64,000 nt of DNA from JABMQB01 sp963677475. GTDB lineage: Bacteria > Bacteroidota > Bacteroidia > Bacteroidales > Prolixibacteraceae. Shown here piece after piece: positions 45,014 through 56,100 of the stretch (within the stretch, counting starts at the first letter, position 1; the number at the start of each line of letters is the position of its first letter). The translations under genes and the position numbers were made by a program. The DNA lies in assembly GCA_963677475.2 (NCBI GenBank), contig CAXXQD010000016.1, positions 186,001 through 250,000 on the forward strand, given 5' to 3'. The notes under the pieces are model-generated. The model had not been told where the DNA came from and made no database searches. It was given only the letters and a program-made list of their open reading frames with translations.

Positions 45014-47008
45014 ATGCAGAAATTCAGGAGCTTATCAAATCAGGAAATTGATGTACTTGCTTCCCAAAATTGCAAATGCGAAGACTGGGAACTAATCAAA
45101 GTTGCAAATGAATTTGATCCAAAGTACGTCCAAAATGTTACTTTTTCAGGAGATATTACCCTTGGTTTTTTTAATCAACGTATTGAATTTATTGGTGGCA
45201 TTAAAAAGCATACCGGAATTTATAATGCCATTTTGCATAACTGTTCGGTGGGCAACAACTCCCTAATCAATAATATTAAAAACTATATCGCTAATTATAA
45301 AATAGGGGCAAATGTTGTTATTGAAAATACGGAGTTAATTGCCGTAGAGAAAAAAACAACCTTTGGAAACAACACCACGGTGGATGTGATGGATGAAACA
45401 GGTGGCAGGAAAATTCCAATTTATGATAAACTATCGGCGCATACAGCATATATTTTGGCATTTTACAAACATCAGCCCGAATTAATAAGCAAAATTGAAG
45501 GGATGATACTCGCCTATAGTAAAACAAAGTATTCAAGTACTGGTTATATTGGCGACAATTCGAAAATATTTAATTGCAAGCAAATACGAAATGTTTGGAT
45601 TGGCGAAAGTTCAATAATTACCGGGGCAAGCAGGCTAAAAAACGGAACAATAAACAGCAATTCTTCAAGTCCGGTGGAAGTTGGTCCCGGGGTTGTGGCT
45701 GATAATTTTATTATTTCTTCCGGATCGGAAGTCTCGGATGGTGCTGTTATTAGCAATTGTTTTGTTGGGCAAGGCTGTATATTAAGCAAACATTATTCGG
45801 CAATTCATTCACTTTTCTTTTCAAATTGCCAGGGATTTAATGGCGAGGCTTGTTCTATTTTTGCTGGCCCTTTTACTGTTACACACCATAAATCAACTTT
45901 ATTGATTGCCGGCATGTTTTCATTTTTGAATGCAGGAAGTGGATCGAACCAAAGTAACCACATGTATAAGCTTGGTCCGATTCATCATGGAATAATTGAA
46001 AGAGGATCAAAAACAACAAGCGACTCCTACATTTTATGGCCTGCAAAAATTGGGGCATTCACACTTGTAATGGGAAGGCATTACAAAAACTCGGATACAA
46101 CAAACCTGCCCTTTTCATATTTAATCGAGAATAAAGATGAAAGCTGGTTGGTTCCGGCAATTAACCTTCAAAGTGTAGGTACAATACGTGATGCCATGAA
46201 ATGGCCCCGTAGGGACAACCGAAAAGACCCGGTATTATTGGACCATGTAAATTATAATTTGCTCAGCCCCTACTCCATTCAGCGAATGATTAACGGGCAA
46301 GAACTTCTATTAAACTTAAAAAAATACTCTGGGAATTCGACCGAAACCTATAATTGGCAAACTACCTTAATAAGTAAATCTTCGCTTGAACGTGGGATAA
46401 AGTTATACGAATTGGCTATTACTAAATTTCTTGGTAATTCTGTTATCTCCAAACTGCTTCAATGCAAAAACCTGAAAACCCTTCATGATGTAAGGTTATG
46501 CCTGGAACCAACGGATAATGACGGTTCAGGGGACTGGATTGACCTGGCTGGTTTAATTGCCCCTAAAAACCTGGTAAGTAAGATGATCTCGGAAATTGAG
46601 GCAAATAAAATTTCTACTTTAGATCAAATTGAACACTATTTTAAGAATTTGTACATAAACTATTATAATTATGAGTGGACTTGGGCTGCCAATATATTTG
46701 AAAACCGTGTTGGCAAACCAATAAAAGAAATAAAAATTGATGACCTTGTACAACTCATTATGGATTGGATTAAGAGTGTTGTAACTCTGGATGAATATTT
46801 ATATAACGATGCGAAGAAGGAATTCACCTTATCGGCAAAAACCGGCTTTGGAATTGATGGCGACGAAAAAACCAAAGAGCAAGACTTTGAAAGTGTGCGG
46901 GGCACATTCGAGAAAAATACCTTTGTAACCGAAATTTTAGACCACATCAAAAGGAAAACCAAACTGGGTAATCAAACCATTGAGATGCTTCAAAAAATTG
47001 AGGAATAA
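45014..47008 (+). CDS. DUF4954 family protein (left-handed beta-helix)
   Basis: 664 residues, no signal peptide. The first two thirds contain hexapeptide-like turns typical of left-handed beta-helices: SGDITLGFFNQRIEFIGGI, GYIGDNSKIFNCKQIRNVWI, VEVGPGVVADNFIISSGSEV and NCFVGQGCILSKHY. The last third is helical. The family is found mainly in Bacteroidota and spirochaetes; hexapeptide helices are usual in acyl- and nucleotidyltransferases, but the activity here is not established. It is co-directional with the methyltransferase 10 bp upstream. Confidence 0.88.
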   Translation: MQKFRSLSNQEIDVLASQNCKCEDWELIKVANEFDPKYVQNVTFSGDITLGFFNQRIEFIGGIKKHTGIYNAILHNCSVGNNSLINNIKNYIANYKIGANVVIENTELIAVEKKTTFGNNTTVDVMDETGGRKIPIYDKLSAHTAYILAFYKHQPELISKIEGMILAYSKTKYSSTGYIGDNSKIFNCKQIRNVWIGESSIITGASRLKNGTINSNSSSPVEVGPGVVADNFIISSGSEVSDGAVISNCFVGQGCILSKHYSAIHSLFFSNCQGFNGEACSIFAGPFTVTHHKSTLLIAGMFSFLNAGSGSNQSNHMYKLGPIHHGIIERGSKTTSDSYILWPAKIGAFTLVMGRHYKNSDTTNLPFSYLIENKDESWLVPAINLQSVGTIRDAMKWPRRDNRKDPVLLDHVNYNLLSPYSIQRMINGQELLLNLKKYSGNSTETYNWQTTLISKSSLERGIKLYELAITKFLGNSVISKLLQCKNLKTLHDVRLCLEPTDNDGSGDWIDLAGLIAPKNLVSKMISEIEANKISTLDQIEHYFKNLYINYYNYEWTWAANIFENRVGKPIKEIKIDDLVQLIMDWIKSVVTLDEYLYNDAKKEFTLSAKTGFGIDGDEKTKEQDFESVRGTFEKNTFVTEILDHIKRKTKLGNQTIEMLQKIEE

Positions 47009-47036
47009 AAAAAGGCGCCCTTGAAACGGAGCGCCC
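47007..47036 (-). terminator. Intrinsic terminator of the M28 peptidase gene
   Basis: On the minus strand AGGGCGCTCC pairs with GGGCGCCTT-side bases through about nine pairs including two wobbles, loop GTTTCAA, followed by seven T residues (47007-47013). Confidence 0.65.
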
Positions 47037-47056
47037 TATGTAGGTATCTATAAAAT

Positions 47057-48736
47057 TTACTTATTACCTTCCGGTTTTTCATCGGTTATCAAATATGAGT
47101 CATCGTTGGCAAATTCCCAAATGTTAAGAAACCCGATTTTAATTATGTTGGTCATTTTCTCCCAATTAATTTTATCAATTTCATCTGAAGGCTGATGGTA
47201 ATCAGGATGCATAGCTGCCATAAAATAAAAAACAGGTATGCCTGCCTCAGCAAATGGAGCATGGTCACTACCTCCACTTGGTGTTTCCGAAGCGCGGTAT
47301 TTAAGGTCAAGGTTCAGATTGCTAGCATCTACATTTTTCGCTGTTACATCCTGTATTTTTGAATTTGCTTTTGTGTAAACCATTGAAGCCATATTTTTCA
47401 ACGAATCTTCTTCTGTGTCCCTACCAATCATGTCATAGTTTAAGTTCAATACAACATTTCTTTTATGGGGAACATTCTTCACAAAGTATTTAGAACCAAA
47501 CAATCCTTTTTCTTCACCTGTCCATGCAGCAAAAACGATCGATTTTTTAGGTTTCTTGCCAGTTGCTTTAATTGCCCTTGCAATGCTCATTACCCCAACA
47601 GTGCCTGATGCATTATCGTCTGCGCCATTCCATATCCAACCATCGTATTTCCCCAAATGGTCGTAATGCCCTCCAACAACAATTACATTAGTTGTATCTT
47701 CTCCTTCAATATAACCCAATACATTTCTGGCTTTCACTATTTTAGAGTTTACGGTTGTTTTAAACCCAACCCATTTGCCGGTTAAATCTTGCGATGCCGG
47801 CTTCATTTCTTTTGCAGCCACTTCTTCAAACTTTTCAAAGTCAATCCCGGTGCCTTTGATTATTTCGTTTGCCACTCGTTCAGTAACTGTAAATATTGGA
47901 ATATTTCCACCAAGGTTTTCCTCTGGCAATGCCATTCTTTTATCGTAATAAGATGACAATCTTTTATCTGCTTCGTAATAACTTCCTTTTGCTTGATATA
48001 TGGAATTTTGCGACCATGATAATGTAGGATCAAAACCTGGATTAACCTGGATTATCGCAACTACACCTTCTTTTTCGAGGTCTTCAATTTTGTTCCTTTC
48101 CAAGCGATAAATAGCATAACGACCTTCAGGGGCACACTTTTCATAGGCTTCTGATTCCGGATCATTATGCCCTGGAAACCCTCTTAAAACAACTGCTATT
48201 TTCCCTTTCAAATCTATTTTCTTCAAATCATTGTATCCTTTATCATCATTGGAATAACCATAACCAACAAAAACCAACGGTGCTTTTGCAGAAAACCCTA
48301 TAGAACCTGTCCGGACCGAAAAATCTGTTTGATACCCAAAATCTACCGAACTTTCACTACCTACATTATTGGACAATACCGAAAATGACTGTTCTTCACC
48401 AGGTTCATATTCTACAAGACTAAAGTTTTGATAATATGTTTTTTCAACACTCGGCTTTTTGCCTGCCATTCGTTCAGCACTACTTGGCCATATTGTTATT
48501 TCATCGCCAAAAGCTTCAACTCCGTACATTTTAAATACCGAAGAAATATAGTCTGCTGCTAAATATGCACCTTTTGTGCCAACTCCCCTACCTTCTGTCC
48601 AATCGGATGCCAAAAACTCAAGTTGACCTTTTACTGACTCTTCGTTAATTGTTGCCAGACCTTTTTCTATTTCTGTTTGTGCCTGTAAAATAGTGACCAT
48701 TAGGAGCAATATCCCCAGTGATAATAGTTTTCTCAT
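47057..48736 (-). CDS. Secreted M28-family zinc aminopeptidase with PA domain
   Basis: 559 residues with a signal peptide (MRKLLSLGILLLMVTILQAQ). A PA-type domain interrupts the N-terminal half (GSIGFSAKAPLVFVGYGY, DLKGKIAVVLRGFPG). The M28 catalytic core is at about 330-545: zinc ligands in VVGGHYDHLGKYDG, WNGADDNASGTVGVM and WTGEEKGLFGSKYF; further ligands in NLNYDMIGRD and MHPDYHQPSDEIDK. All expected metal-binding residues are present. It should trim N-terminal residues from peptides outside the cytoplasm. Single gene. Confidence 0.92.
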   Translation of the reverse strand: MRKLLSLGILLLMVTILQAQTEIEKGLATINEESVKGQLEFLASDWTEGRGVGTKGAYLAADYISSVFKMYGVEAFGDEITIWPSSAERMAGKKPSVEKTYYQNFSLVEYEPGEEQSFSVLSNNVGSESSVDFGYQTDFSVRTGSIGFSAKAPLVFVGYGYSNDDKGYNDLKKIDLKGKIAVVLRGFPGHNDPESEAYEKCAPEGRYAIYRLERNKIEDLEKEGVVAIIQVNPGFDPTLSWSQNSIYQAKGSYYEADKRLSSYYDKRMALPEENLGGNIPIFTVTERVANEIIKGTGIDFEKFEEVAAKEMKPASQDLTGKWVGFKTTVNSKIVKARNVLGYIEGEDTTNVIVVGGHYDHLGKYDGWIWNGADDNASGTVGVMSIARAIKATGKKPKKSIVFAAWTGEEKGLFGSKYFVKNVPHKRNVVLNLNYDMIGRDTEEDSLKNMASMVYTKANSKIQDVTAKNVDASNLNLDLKYRASETPSGGSDHAPFAEAGIPVFYFMAAMHPDYHQPSDEIDKINWEKMTNIIKIGFLNIWEFANDDSYLITDEKPEGNK

Positions 48737-48860
48737 ATTAAATGAAATTATAATTTAATGCATTTTCGTTTTGCCTTATGTCTGAACTTGCCATATATAA
48801 AACTAAACAATTAGTTTACATAGGTTCAAAACAATTACAGCTATTTCTCAAATAATTTGT

Positions 48861-49712
48861 TTAATCGTTGCTACCCATCACGTTCGAATAAAATAACTTT
48901 TGCAGCTTTTTGGTTATTTTGCCCGGCTTGCCATCACTTACAACTATGCTATTAATACGAATAACCGGAGTTATCTCACTTCCGGTCCCGGTAATAAACA
49001 GCTCATCTAAATATTCAAGCATATCCTCCGACATTGCTTCTTCCAAAACTTTAATGCCTTCTTCCCGACATATAGCCAGGACAACTTTTCTGGTGATGCC
49101 CGGCAAAATATTATTGGATAATGGATGTGTATAAACTATGCCATCGATAACACCAAACACGCTTGAATGTGTGGCTTCTGTAACAAATCCATCCCGGATT
49201 AAAATAGTTTCCCCTGCCCCTTTTTTATAAGCTTTATCAAACAACATGGTATTTGGAAGTAAAGAGACGGATTTAATATCGCACCTCTGCCAACGTATAT
49301 CCTTCTCTTTTAAAACCTGGATTCCATGATTTACATTCTGCTTATTTGTTGGAAGCTGAAAAGTAAACATATAAATTGTTGGTTCAGATTCTGTGCTTAA
49401 AAAGTGGGTCCTTTTGCCTGCGCCCCTTGTAATCTGCAAATACACCCCAGCTTCATCGTTATTTAGTTTATTATCTTTTATTAAGCTCGACATTATCCCT
49501 TTTAAATCGTCAATATTTTTAAACGGAATATAAATTTGCGCAAGGCTGTTTTTTAAACGTTCAAGATGCTCTTCCATGCAAAAAGGCATTCCATGGTAAT
49601 ACTTAACTACCTCATACACCCCATCAGCAAAAATAAACCCCCTGTCGTCCGGTGAAATCCTTGCTTCTTCTCTTTGAATAAATTCTCCATTTAGGTATAC
49701 CAATTCTTTCAT
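48861..49712 (-). CDS. Class IV aminotransferase, D-amino-acid transaminase-like
   Basis: 283 residues. PLP-dependent fold type IV: YLNGEFIQREEARISPDDRG at the start, catalytic Lys in RCDIKSVSLLPN as in bacterial D-alanine transaminase, and phosphate-binding regions TEATHSSVFGV and FITGTGSEITPV. The DIKS-x-x-LL context favours D-amino-acid transaminase over branched-chain transaminase or aminodeoxychorismate lyase, though substrate calls in this group are often wrong. Cytoplasmic. Single gene. Confidence 0.88.
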   Translation of the reverse strand: MKELVYLNGEFIQREEARISPDDRGFIFADGVYEVVKYYHGMPFCMEEHLERLKNSLAQIYIPFKNIDDLKGIMSSLIKDNKLNNDEAGVYLQITRGAGKRTHFLSTESEPTIYMFTFQLPTNKQNVNHGIQVLKEKDIRWQRCDIKSVSLLPNTMLFDKAYKKGAGETILIRDGFVTEATHSSVFGVIDGIVYTHPLSNNILPGITRKVVLAICREEGIKVLEEAMSEDMLEYLDELFITGTGSEITPVIRINSIVVSDGKPGKITKKLQKLFYSNVMGSND

Positions 49713-49951
49713 TCATTCATGAATTAAAAAACTAATTATTTAAAGATAAGCAACCCACTTCCCTATTAAGCTTTTAACATATTAATGCGGGCTATCAAAA
49801 GGTTATACAAAATACAAACAATTAATAAAAATTCCCGTTTAAAGCTACGAATGAGAAAGGGATTAATTTTATCGTATTTTATCACGATAGTTTTTATAAA
49901 AACTAAAAGTACTTTTTTATTTTAGAAGTTATTTTCCAAGTATAAAAAGTT

Positions 49952-50464
49952 ATGAGGAAAATCATCTTATTTTTTGCAATCGGATTAGTTTTACTTTCAA
50001 CTGTTGCAGCTCAAAATATTGGAGACCTTAGCAGAAAAGAACGGAAAAAAGAGAGAAAAGAAGCAAAGGCAAAAGAAGTAGCAAGCTTAATCGACAACAA
50101 AAATTTTATGTTTACGGCACAGCAGGCAATACCAATGTCAGGTCCATCAATAAATTTAACGTCAGATTATCACCTGATTTTAACAGCGGATTCGGCAAAA
50201 GCTCACCTCCCATTTTATGGGGTAGCCTACCAGGCAGAATATATGGAAAGAGATGGCGGAATAAAATTTAATGAGCCGATGTCTAATTACAAGATGAACA
50301 TAAAAAAAGGGATACATAACATCTCATTTACAGTTAATAGCCCCAAAGACCAATACAATTGTGCAGTATCCATTTCAAAATCTGGTTATGCAACGTTACA
50401 TATATCGTGCAATAAAAAACAAACCATACAATACTCCGGCTTTATTGAAAAGCCAGAAGGTTAG
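49952..50464 (+). CDS. DUF4251 family secreted protein
   Basis: 170 residues with a signal peptide (MRKIILFFAIGLVLLSTVAA). A highly charged linker RKERKKERKEAKAKEVASLI precedes the domain, which has the DUF4251 pattern: LTSDYHLILTADSAKAHLPF, FNEPMSNYKMNIKKGIHNIS and a final ATLHISCNKKQTIQYSGFI. The family is found in Bacteroidota and has no known function. Convergent with sfsA, stops overlapping by four bases. Confidence 0.88.
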   Translation: MRKIILFFAIGLVLLSTVAAQNIGDLSRKERKKERKEAKAKEVASLIDNKNFMFTAQQAIPMSGPSINLTSDYHLILTADSAKAHLPFYGVAYQAEYMERDGGIKFNEPMSNYKMNIKKGIHNISFTVNSPKDQYNCAVSISKSGYATLHISCNKKQTIQYSGFIEKPEG

Positions 50465-51159
50465 ATTGATAATTGAAAAGGGATAATCTTATGGATTTTT
50501 ATTTCTTCAGGAGTCACTAAAACTTGCAATGGAATAATTTCAACACCAACATTGAATACCTCTTTTAAGGCCTGTGCGTATTTCGGGTCGATTTGTTTTG
50601 CTGGTGCAAATTCCGTAACGTCTGTTCGTTGAATTACATAAACCATTACAGCCCTAAGGCCTTCTTCCTTTACTTTTTTTAAAGTCAATAAATGTTTTAA
50701 TCCGCGGCTGGTTACCGCATCAGGGAACAATGCAAAATTTCCATTTTTATACGTAACATTTTTTACTTCAACGAAACATTTTTCACGGCTATTTTCAGCG
50801 TACACATCAAAGCGGCTTTCACCGAATTTAACTTCCCTTTGAACAAAATCATACCCTTCCAACCCAGGCAAATTCCCTGCTTTGATTTCTTCATAAACTA
50901 AAGTATTCGGATTATGGGTTTTGATCCCTACCCAGGATTCATTGATTTTAATCATCTCCCAGGTAAACCTGGTTTTCCTTTTTGGGTCATTAACCGGCGT
51001 TAAAAAAACCTCAGCCCCTTCAACAATACAGGACTTCATAGAACCGGAATTGGTACAATGCGCTACAACAATTTCGCCATTATCAAGTTTTATGTCAGCC
51101 AAAAAGCGCTTATATCTTCGAATTAAATTACCATGAACCAATTTTTCTTTAAACTTCAT
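50461..51159 (-). CDS. sfsA: SfsA family nuclease/regulator
   Basis: 232 residues. Marks: VHGNLIRRYKRFLADIKLDN, CTNSGSMKSCIVEGAEVFL, ESRFDVYAENSREKCFVEVK and FPDAVTSRGLKHL. The PD-(D/E)xK-like core (RFDVYAE, FVEVKN) fits the reported DNA/RNA-binding nuclease fold; the name comes from sugar fermentation stimulation in E. coli. Its start overlaps the stop of the S24-type regulator by four bases (ATGA), so the two are one operon. Confidence 0.93.
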   Translation of the reverse strand: MKFKEKLVHGNLIRRYKRFLADIKLDNGEIVVAHCTNSGSMKSCIVEGAEVFLTPVNDPKRKTRFTWEMIKINESWVGIKTHNPNTLVYEEIKAGNLPGLEGYDFVQREVKFGESRFDVYAENSREKCFVEVKNVTYKNGNFALFPDAVTSRGLKHLLTLKKVKEEGLRAVMVYVIQRTDVTEFAPAKQIDPKYAQALKEVFNVGVEIIPLQVLVTPEEIKIHKIIPFQLSI

Positions 51160-51971
51160 GCTTTAGCCGCTTTCTTTCCGATTTTTTTTCGAATGTGCTT
51201 GATGTCCGATTGAATGCTCTTTAACGACTTGCTTATCATTTCATTAGAATTAATTCCTTCCGGCAACTCTTCACTAATAAAATGTACAAAACGCCAGATT
51301 TCTTTCACTTCTGAAATTGGAATTTCATATGCATCATACTCTGTATTAATGGAAATTAATTTAAGTTTTCCATACCTTCGCAACTTATTTTCAACCAATT
51401 TAAAAACAATTCCATCGTCAAGGGTTAAAATAATGTATGCTTCGCCATCCTTCACCGAGAGCCAGTCTTGAACAAATTCGCCCGTAACCCATGCTTTATC
51501 AGGAATTGGCAACATAGAATCTCCTTTTATCTGAAAGGTTCGATACTTTTTATCTTTTGATAAAAATGGCAGTTGAAATTTAGGCAATTCACTTATAAAT
51601 TCAGGATCATAAAATCCTTGTGTATAGCCAGCTTTTGCCTTTTCAGGCACAAGTTCAATATTTTCATGATTGCTTTCATCAACGGTAGTTGCCAATATCC
51701 GGATCTTCGCCCCTTTTAAATAAACATCTTCGCCATTTTCAAGCATATATAATTGTTGCTGGGTTAATTTGCTCAAATCAACCTTTAACATAGTATCAAC
51801 AGAAATATTATAATATTTTGAGAATAAAAGCAGTGCTGAAATTCCGGGCATTGCAACTTCATTTTCATAGCCACTTAGGGTCGACCTTTTCATTCCTAAG
51901 GCTACCGCAACTTCATCTTGCGTCCGTTTTTTCCTTTTCCTTAGAAATTTAATATTCGATGCAAAATCCAT
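51156..51971 (-). CDS. XRE-type regulator with S24/LexA-like C-terminal domain
   Basis: 271 residues. N-terminal helix-turn-helix (FLRKRKKRTQDEVAVALGMK, RSTLSGYENE) at 5-60, then an S24-like domain with the nucleophile context FQIKGDSMLPIPD and a lysine in DGIVFKLVENKLRRYGKLK, positions that would form the Ser-Lys dyad. An Ala-Gly or Cys-Gly cleavage pair is not obvious; KAGY at about 116 is one candidate. A basic C-terminal tail follows (KHIRKKIGKKAAKA). It could be a phage-repressor-like or damage-responsive regulator. It is first in an operon with sfsA. No prophage genes are nearby. Confidence 0.85.
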   Translation of the reverse strand: MDFASNIKFLRKRKKRTQDEVAVALGMKRSTLSGYENEVAMPGISALLLFSKYYNISVDTMLKVDLSKLTQQQLYMLENGEDVYLKGAKIRILATTVDESNHENIELVPEKAKAGYTQGFYDPEFISELPKFQLPFLSKDKKYRTFQIKGDSMLPIPDKAWVTGEFVQDWLSVKDGEAYIILTLDDGIVFKLVENKLRRYGKLKLISINTEYDAYEIPISEVKEIWRFVHFISEELPEGINSNEMISKSLKSIQSDIKHIRKKIGKKAAKA

Positions 51972-52086
51972 AAAAACTATTGATTATATTATTGGCGCAA
52001 TTTATGATTGCCAATTAATCAAAAATACATCTTATTCCCCGCAATTCAAAATTAAAAATTGAGCTATTTGATTTCGCCTACACTTA

Positions 52087-53124
52087 TTAGAGTTGAGTCC
52101 TGGCAAAAGGAACCACATTCTGGTCAACGAATTCCTTGTTGATATATTTATAATATCCGGTTATAGCAATCATCGCTGCATTGTCCATTGTATATTCGAA
52201 CTTAGGTATGTACAAATTCCATTTTCTTTTTTTTGCCTCCGAATGAAGCGCATCCCTTAAACCTGAATTTGCAGAAACACCACCAGCGACAGTAACTTCC
52301 TGTATTCCGGTTTCTTTAACCGCTCTTTTTAATTTTCCCAACAAAATATCAATTATCGTATATTGAAGGGATGCACATAAATCTTCTTTATTTTCCTCAA
52401 TAAAATCAGGGTTTTCTTTTATCCTATCGCGTAAAAAATAAAGAAAGTTGGTCTTCAGTCCTGAAAAACTATAGTCCAAGCCTTTGATTTTTGGCCTGGA
52501 GAATTCAAATTTAAACGGATCACCGAGTTTAGCCAATTTATCGACATGCGGCCCCCCGGGATATGGCAATCCCATAACTTTTGCACATTTATCAAAAGCC
52601 TCACCTGCCGCATCGTCAATGGTTTGACCAATAACCTTCATATGTAAATAGTCTTCAACCAATATTATTTGAGAATTTCCTCCGGAAACCAACAAACATA
52701 AAAACGGAAATTCTGGAGGATTATAAGGAACATCTTTTTCCCGGATAAACAAAGCAAGAACATGGCCTTGCAAGTGGTTAACTTCTATTAATGGAATATC
52801 AGAAGCTAAAGCAAATCCTTTTGCAAACGACGTTCCCACCAGTAACGATCCCAATAATCCTGGTCCCCTTGTAAAAGCGATAGCACTTATTTCAGGCATT
52901 TCAATTCTCGCCTTTTTAATAGCCTGATGAACCACGGGGATTATATTTTGCTGATGTGCCCGCGAAGCCAGCTCGGGAACAACCCCTCCATACTCTTCAT
53001 GTACTTTTTGGCTAGCAACCACATTTGAAAGTATAATACCATCTTTTATGATTGCAGCCGATGTATCATCGCAAGATGACTCTATCCCTAGGATAACAAT
53101 CCCCTTCTCTTTAACAGCCAACAT
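52087..53124 (-). CDS. tsaD: tRNA N6-threonylcarbamoyladenosine transferase TsaD
   Basis: 345 residues. Kae1/Qri7 family: ILGIESSCDDTSAAIIKDG, the metal-binding SRAHQQNIIPVVHQ and EVNHLQGHVLAL, FLCLLVSGGNSQI, FSFSGLKTNF-like block YSFSGLKTNFLYFL and TVAGGVSANSGLRDAL. With TsaB, TsaC and TsaE it makes t6A37 on ANN-decoding tRNAs. It is divergent from tamB with a 51 bp gap, an arrangement common in Bacteroidota. Confidence 0.96.
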   Translation of the reverse strand: MLAVKEKGIVILGIESSCDDTSAAIIKDGIILSNVVASQKVHEEYGGVVPELASRAHQQNIIPVVHQAIKKARIEMPEISAIAFTRGPGLLGSLLVGTSFAKGFALASDIPLIEVNHLQGHVLALFIREKDVPYNPPEFPFLCLLVSGGNSQIILVEDYLHMKVIGQTIDDAAGEAFDKCAKVMGLPYPGGPHVDKLAKLGDPFKFEFSRPKIKGLDYSFSGLKTNFLYFLRDRIKENPDFIEENKEDLCASLQYTIIDILLGKLKRAVKETGIQEVTVAGGVSANSGLRDALHSEAKKRKWNLYIPKFEYTMDNAAMIAITGYYKYINKEFVDQNVVPFARTQL

Positions 53125-53175
53125 ATTAATTAATTCAAAAAAACGTTTTTATAAGAAATACACGTTAATAGTTGC

Positions 53176-56100
53176 ATGCATTTTGTATACTTTTGCAAAA
53201 AACACCACAAAGTTATCAAAAAAGGCTGGAAAATAACGATAATAATTTTTGCTGTAATTGGTTTAATTACGGCAAGTTCACTCATTATATTAAACAGTGA
53301 AATTGCCCAAACTTTTATCATACAAAAGATTGCTAACACATTTACCAAAAACACATCGGCAAAAATTAGCATTGGTAAAGTAAGAATCGCATTTTTCAAT
53401 AAAGTAATTCTTGAGGAAATTGCTATCCTCGACGCCAAAACTGATACCCTTTTATATGCAAAATCAATTAGTTCAAAAATAGACTCCTTCAATTACAAAG
53501 GAAAAAAGGCGGCACTTAAACAAATACAATTCAAACAGGCGAAATTTAATATCCAAAAGGATACAAGCAACACATACAATTTTCAATTTTTAATTGATGC
53601 TTTAAAAAAGCAACCAAAAAATACCCAACAACCTTGGATTATTACTTGTAACAGCATTCAACTTTCCAAGTCAGAATTTGCGTATAGTGATGCATCCAAA
53701 GCTACGGCTAGAGATTTGCAACTAACTGATTTTAATATAGAAGTTAGCAAGCTATCTTTTAAAAATCAAAAGATATCATGTATAATTAAAGACTTATCGT
53801 TCATTGAGCCCGGTTCATTCCATCTGGAAAAACTAACCACAAATGCCCTTTACATGGATGGAAAAGTATCGCTTTCCAATTTATCCGTGTTAACGCAGTA
53901 CTCAAATATTGAAGAAGCTGAATTTGAACTTAAATGGGAAAAAGACAGTATTGAGGGCTTTCGCAACGAAAAACTGAACCTCGATTTAAATGCGTCAGAA
54001 ATTAGCCTTGAAGATTTGGCATCATTCGTTCCAGCTTTAAAAGGTATGGATTTAAAAACTTCACTATCAGGAAATTTTAGCGGAAGCTTTAACAATTTAA
54101 AAGGACACGATGTTTTGTTGACTGTTGGCGACAGCACCTATTTAGATTGCAATTTTTCCTTAAACGACATGTCTTCTTTAAAGGATATGTTTATCTTCCT
54201 GGATATTAAAAACACACAAGTCGATTTTAACGATTTAGGCAAAATTAAACTGCCCGCCAAAGCAAAAACACAAAACCTTGTATTTCCAAGGCAAGTGCTA
54301 GATGCAGGGCTTGTCACCTATGAAGGGAACTTCACTGGCTTTATAAATGACTTTGTTTCCTATGGCAAGCTAAAAAGTAAAATGGGGGATATTACCACGG
54401 ATATTTCCATTGTGCCAAACGAAGAGGGCAAGATTGTATTAAATGGGGAACTTGCCACAAATAAATTTAAAGCCGGGCTACTGTTTGCATACAACAGGCT
54501 TGGGGAAATAACCTTCTCGGGCGACACCTATGGCGTGTACGATAGCCAATCTGGAATTTTCAACGGTACATTTCAAGGGCTAATCAATTCAATTGATATT
54601 AACAACTATATTTATAAAAACATACGTTTGGATGGTGGTTTCTTCGATAAAAAATTCGACGGGTATTTGTCCATTGACGACCCCAATCTACGCCTTGATT
54701 TTCAAGGAATACTTAATTTAAAACCAGCAATTCCACAATTTGACTTTGACCTGTTTTTATACAACGCAGACCTTAAGGCTCTCCACATTGATACGTATAA
54801 CGAAATATCGGACCTGGCTTTTCAAATGAAGGCAAATTTTATAGGCAACAGTATCGATAACCTTGTTGGATCCATTAAAATTGAAAACGGAAATTACAGA
54901 AATGAAAATGGCGACTTGCCACTGAGCGGGGCAACGCTACAGAGTGTTAATTCGGACGAATTTGAAAAACTGCAATTCTTTTCGGAATATGCCGACATAT
55001 CCATAGCTGGTGACTACGATTTTATTTCATTAAAAAACAGCATATTAAAAATAGTACATTCCGAGATCCCTGCATACAAATACCATCCGGGTGAAAATAC
55101 CAAACCCAATAATTTTGAATATCAGTTTGACGGGAAAGACCTTGGAAAAATCGTTTCCTTGTTTAAACCTGAATTAACAATTATAAAACCATTTGCCATC
55201 GAAGGGAATATCAATTCGGTCAACGATAAATTTAATATTTCGGGAAATATACCGGGGATTAATTATAAAAATATGGTTTTGAGGGATATCTCTATATTTG
55301 CCGATGCCGATAAATCTTTAAATTCAAGCGTCAAACTAGGCGAGTTTCATACTGAAAACGGGCTTAGCCTTTACAATGTAGCCTTGATTACAGAAACCAA
55401 TTCAAATAAAACCAGCGCAAACCTGACCTGGAATAATTACCATAAGTTAACCTACAGCGGAGGCATAAATACCGAAGTAACATTTCAGAAGAGCAACAAT
55501 AGTATTATACCCAAAGCAATCATAAATGTAAGCCCATCAAAAGTTTACATTGCCGATACTTTATGGCATATTGATGAAGCCAGAATTACGATTGATTCAA
55601 CCTCCATTGGTTTTGATAACCTTAGGTTCCATCATCAAGACCAGCTTTTTGAAGGCAATGGAAAAATTTCCGAAAACAAATCGGACAAATTGCTTCTCTA
55701 TTTTAATAATATAGGTTTAAAACAGTTGGACAAATACCTCCAGGTGGAAACAGAAGTGGACGGAATATTAAACGGTTCAATTGGTGTTTCCGATGTTTAT
55801 GGGCAAACTTTTCTCAGTTCAGATGCAACAATAAGCGATTTATTCTTCCGGAACCAATCGCTTGGGAAACTATCATTTGTGAATGAATGGAACAATGAAC
55901 AAAATGTGGTAAACACCAATTTAAAGATTGAAAATAACCAAAGCGAACAGCTCTCGGCATTAGGATATTACGATCCGGCAAATAATTATTTAAATTTCGA
56001 TGCCAGATTTGACCATTTGTCTTTGGTTTTCCTTGAAAAGCTAATTCGAAACAACTTTTCAAATTTCCAAGGCGATGCAATTGGGAAAATGCATGTTTAT

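Noticed and set aside
51156..51971. S24-type regulator as a prophage repressor
   Set aside because: No phage structural, integrase or replication gene is nearby; it is in an operon with sfsA and next to tsaD.
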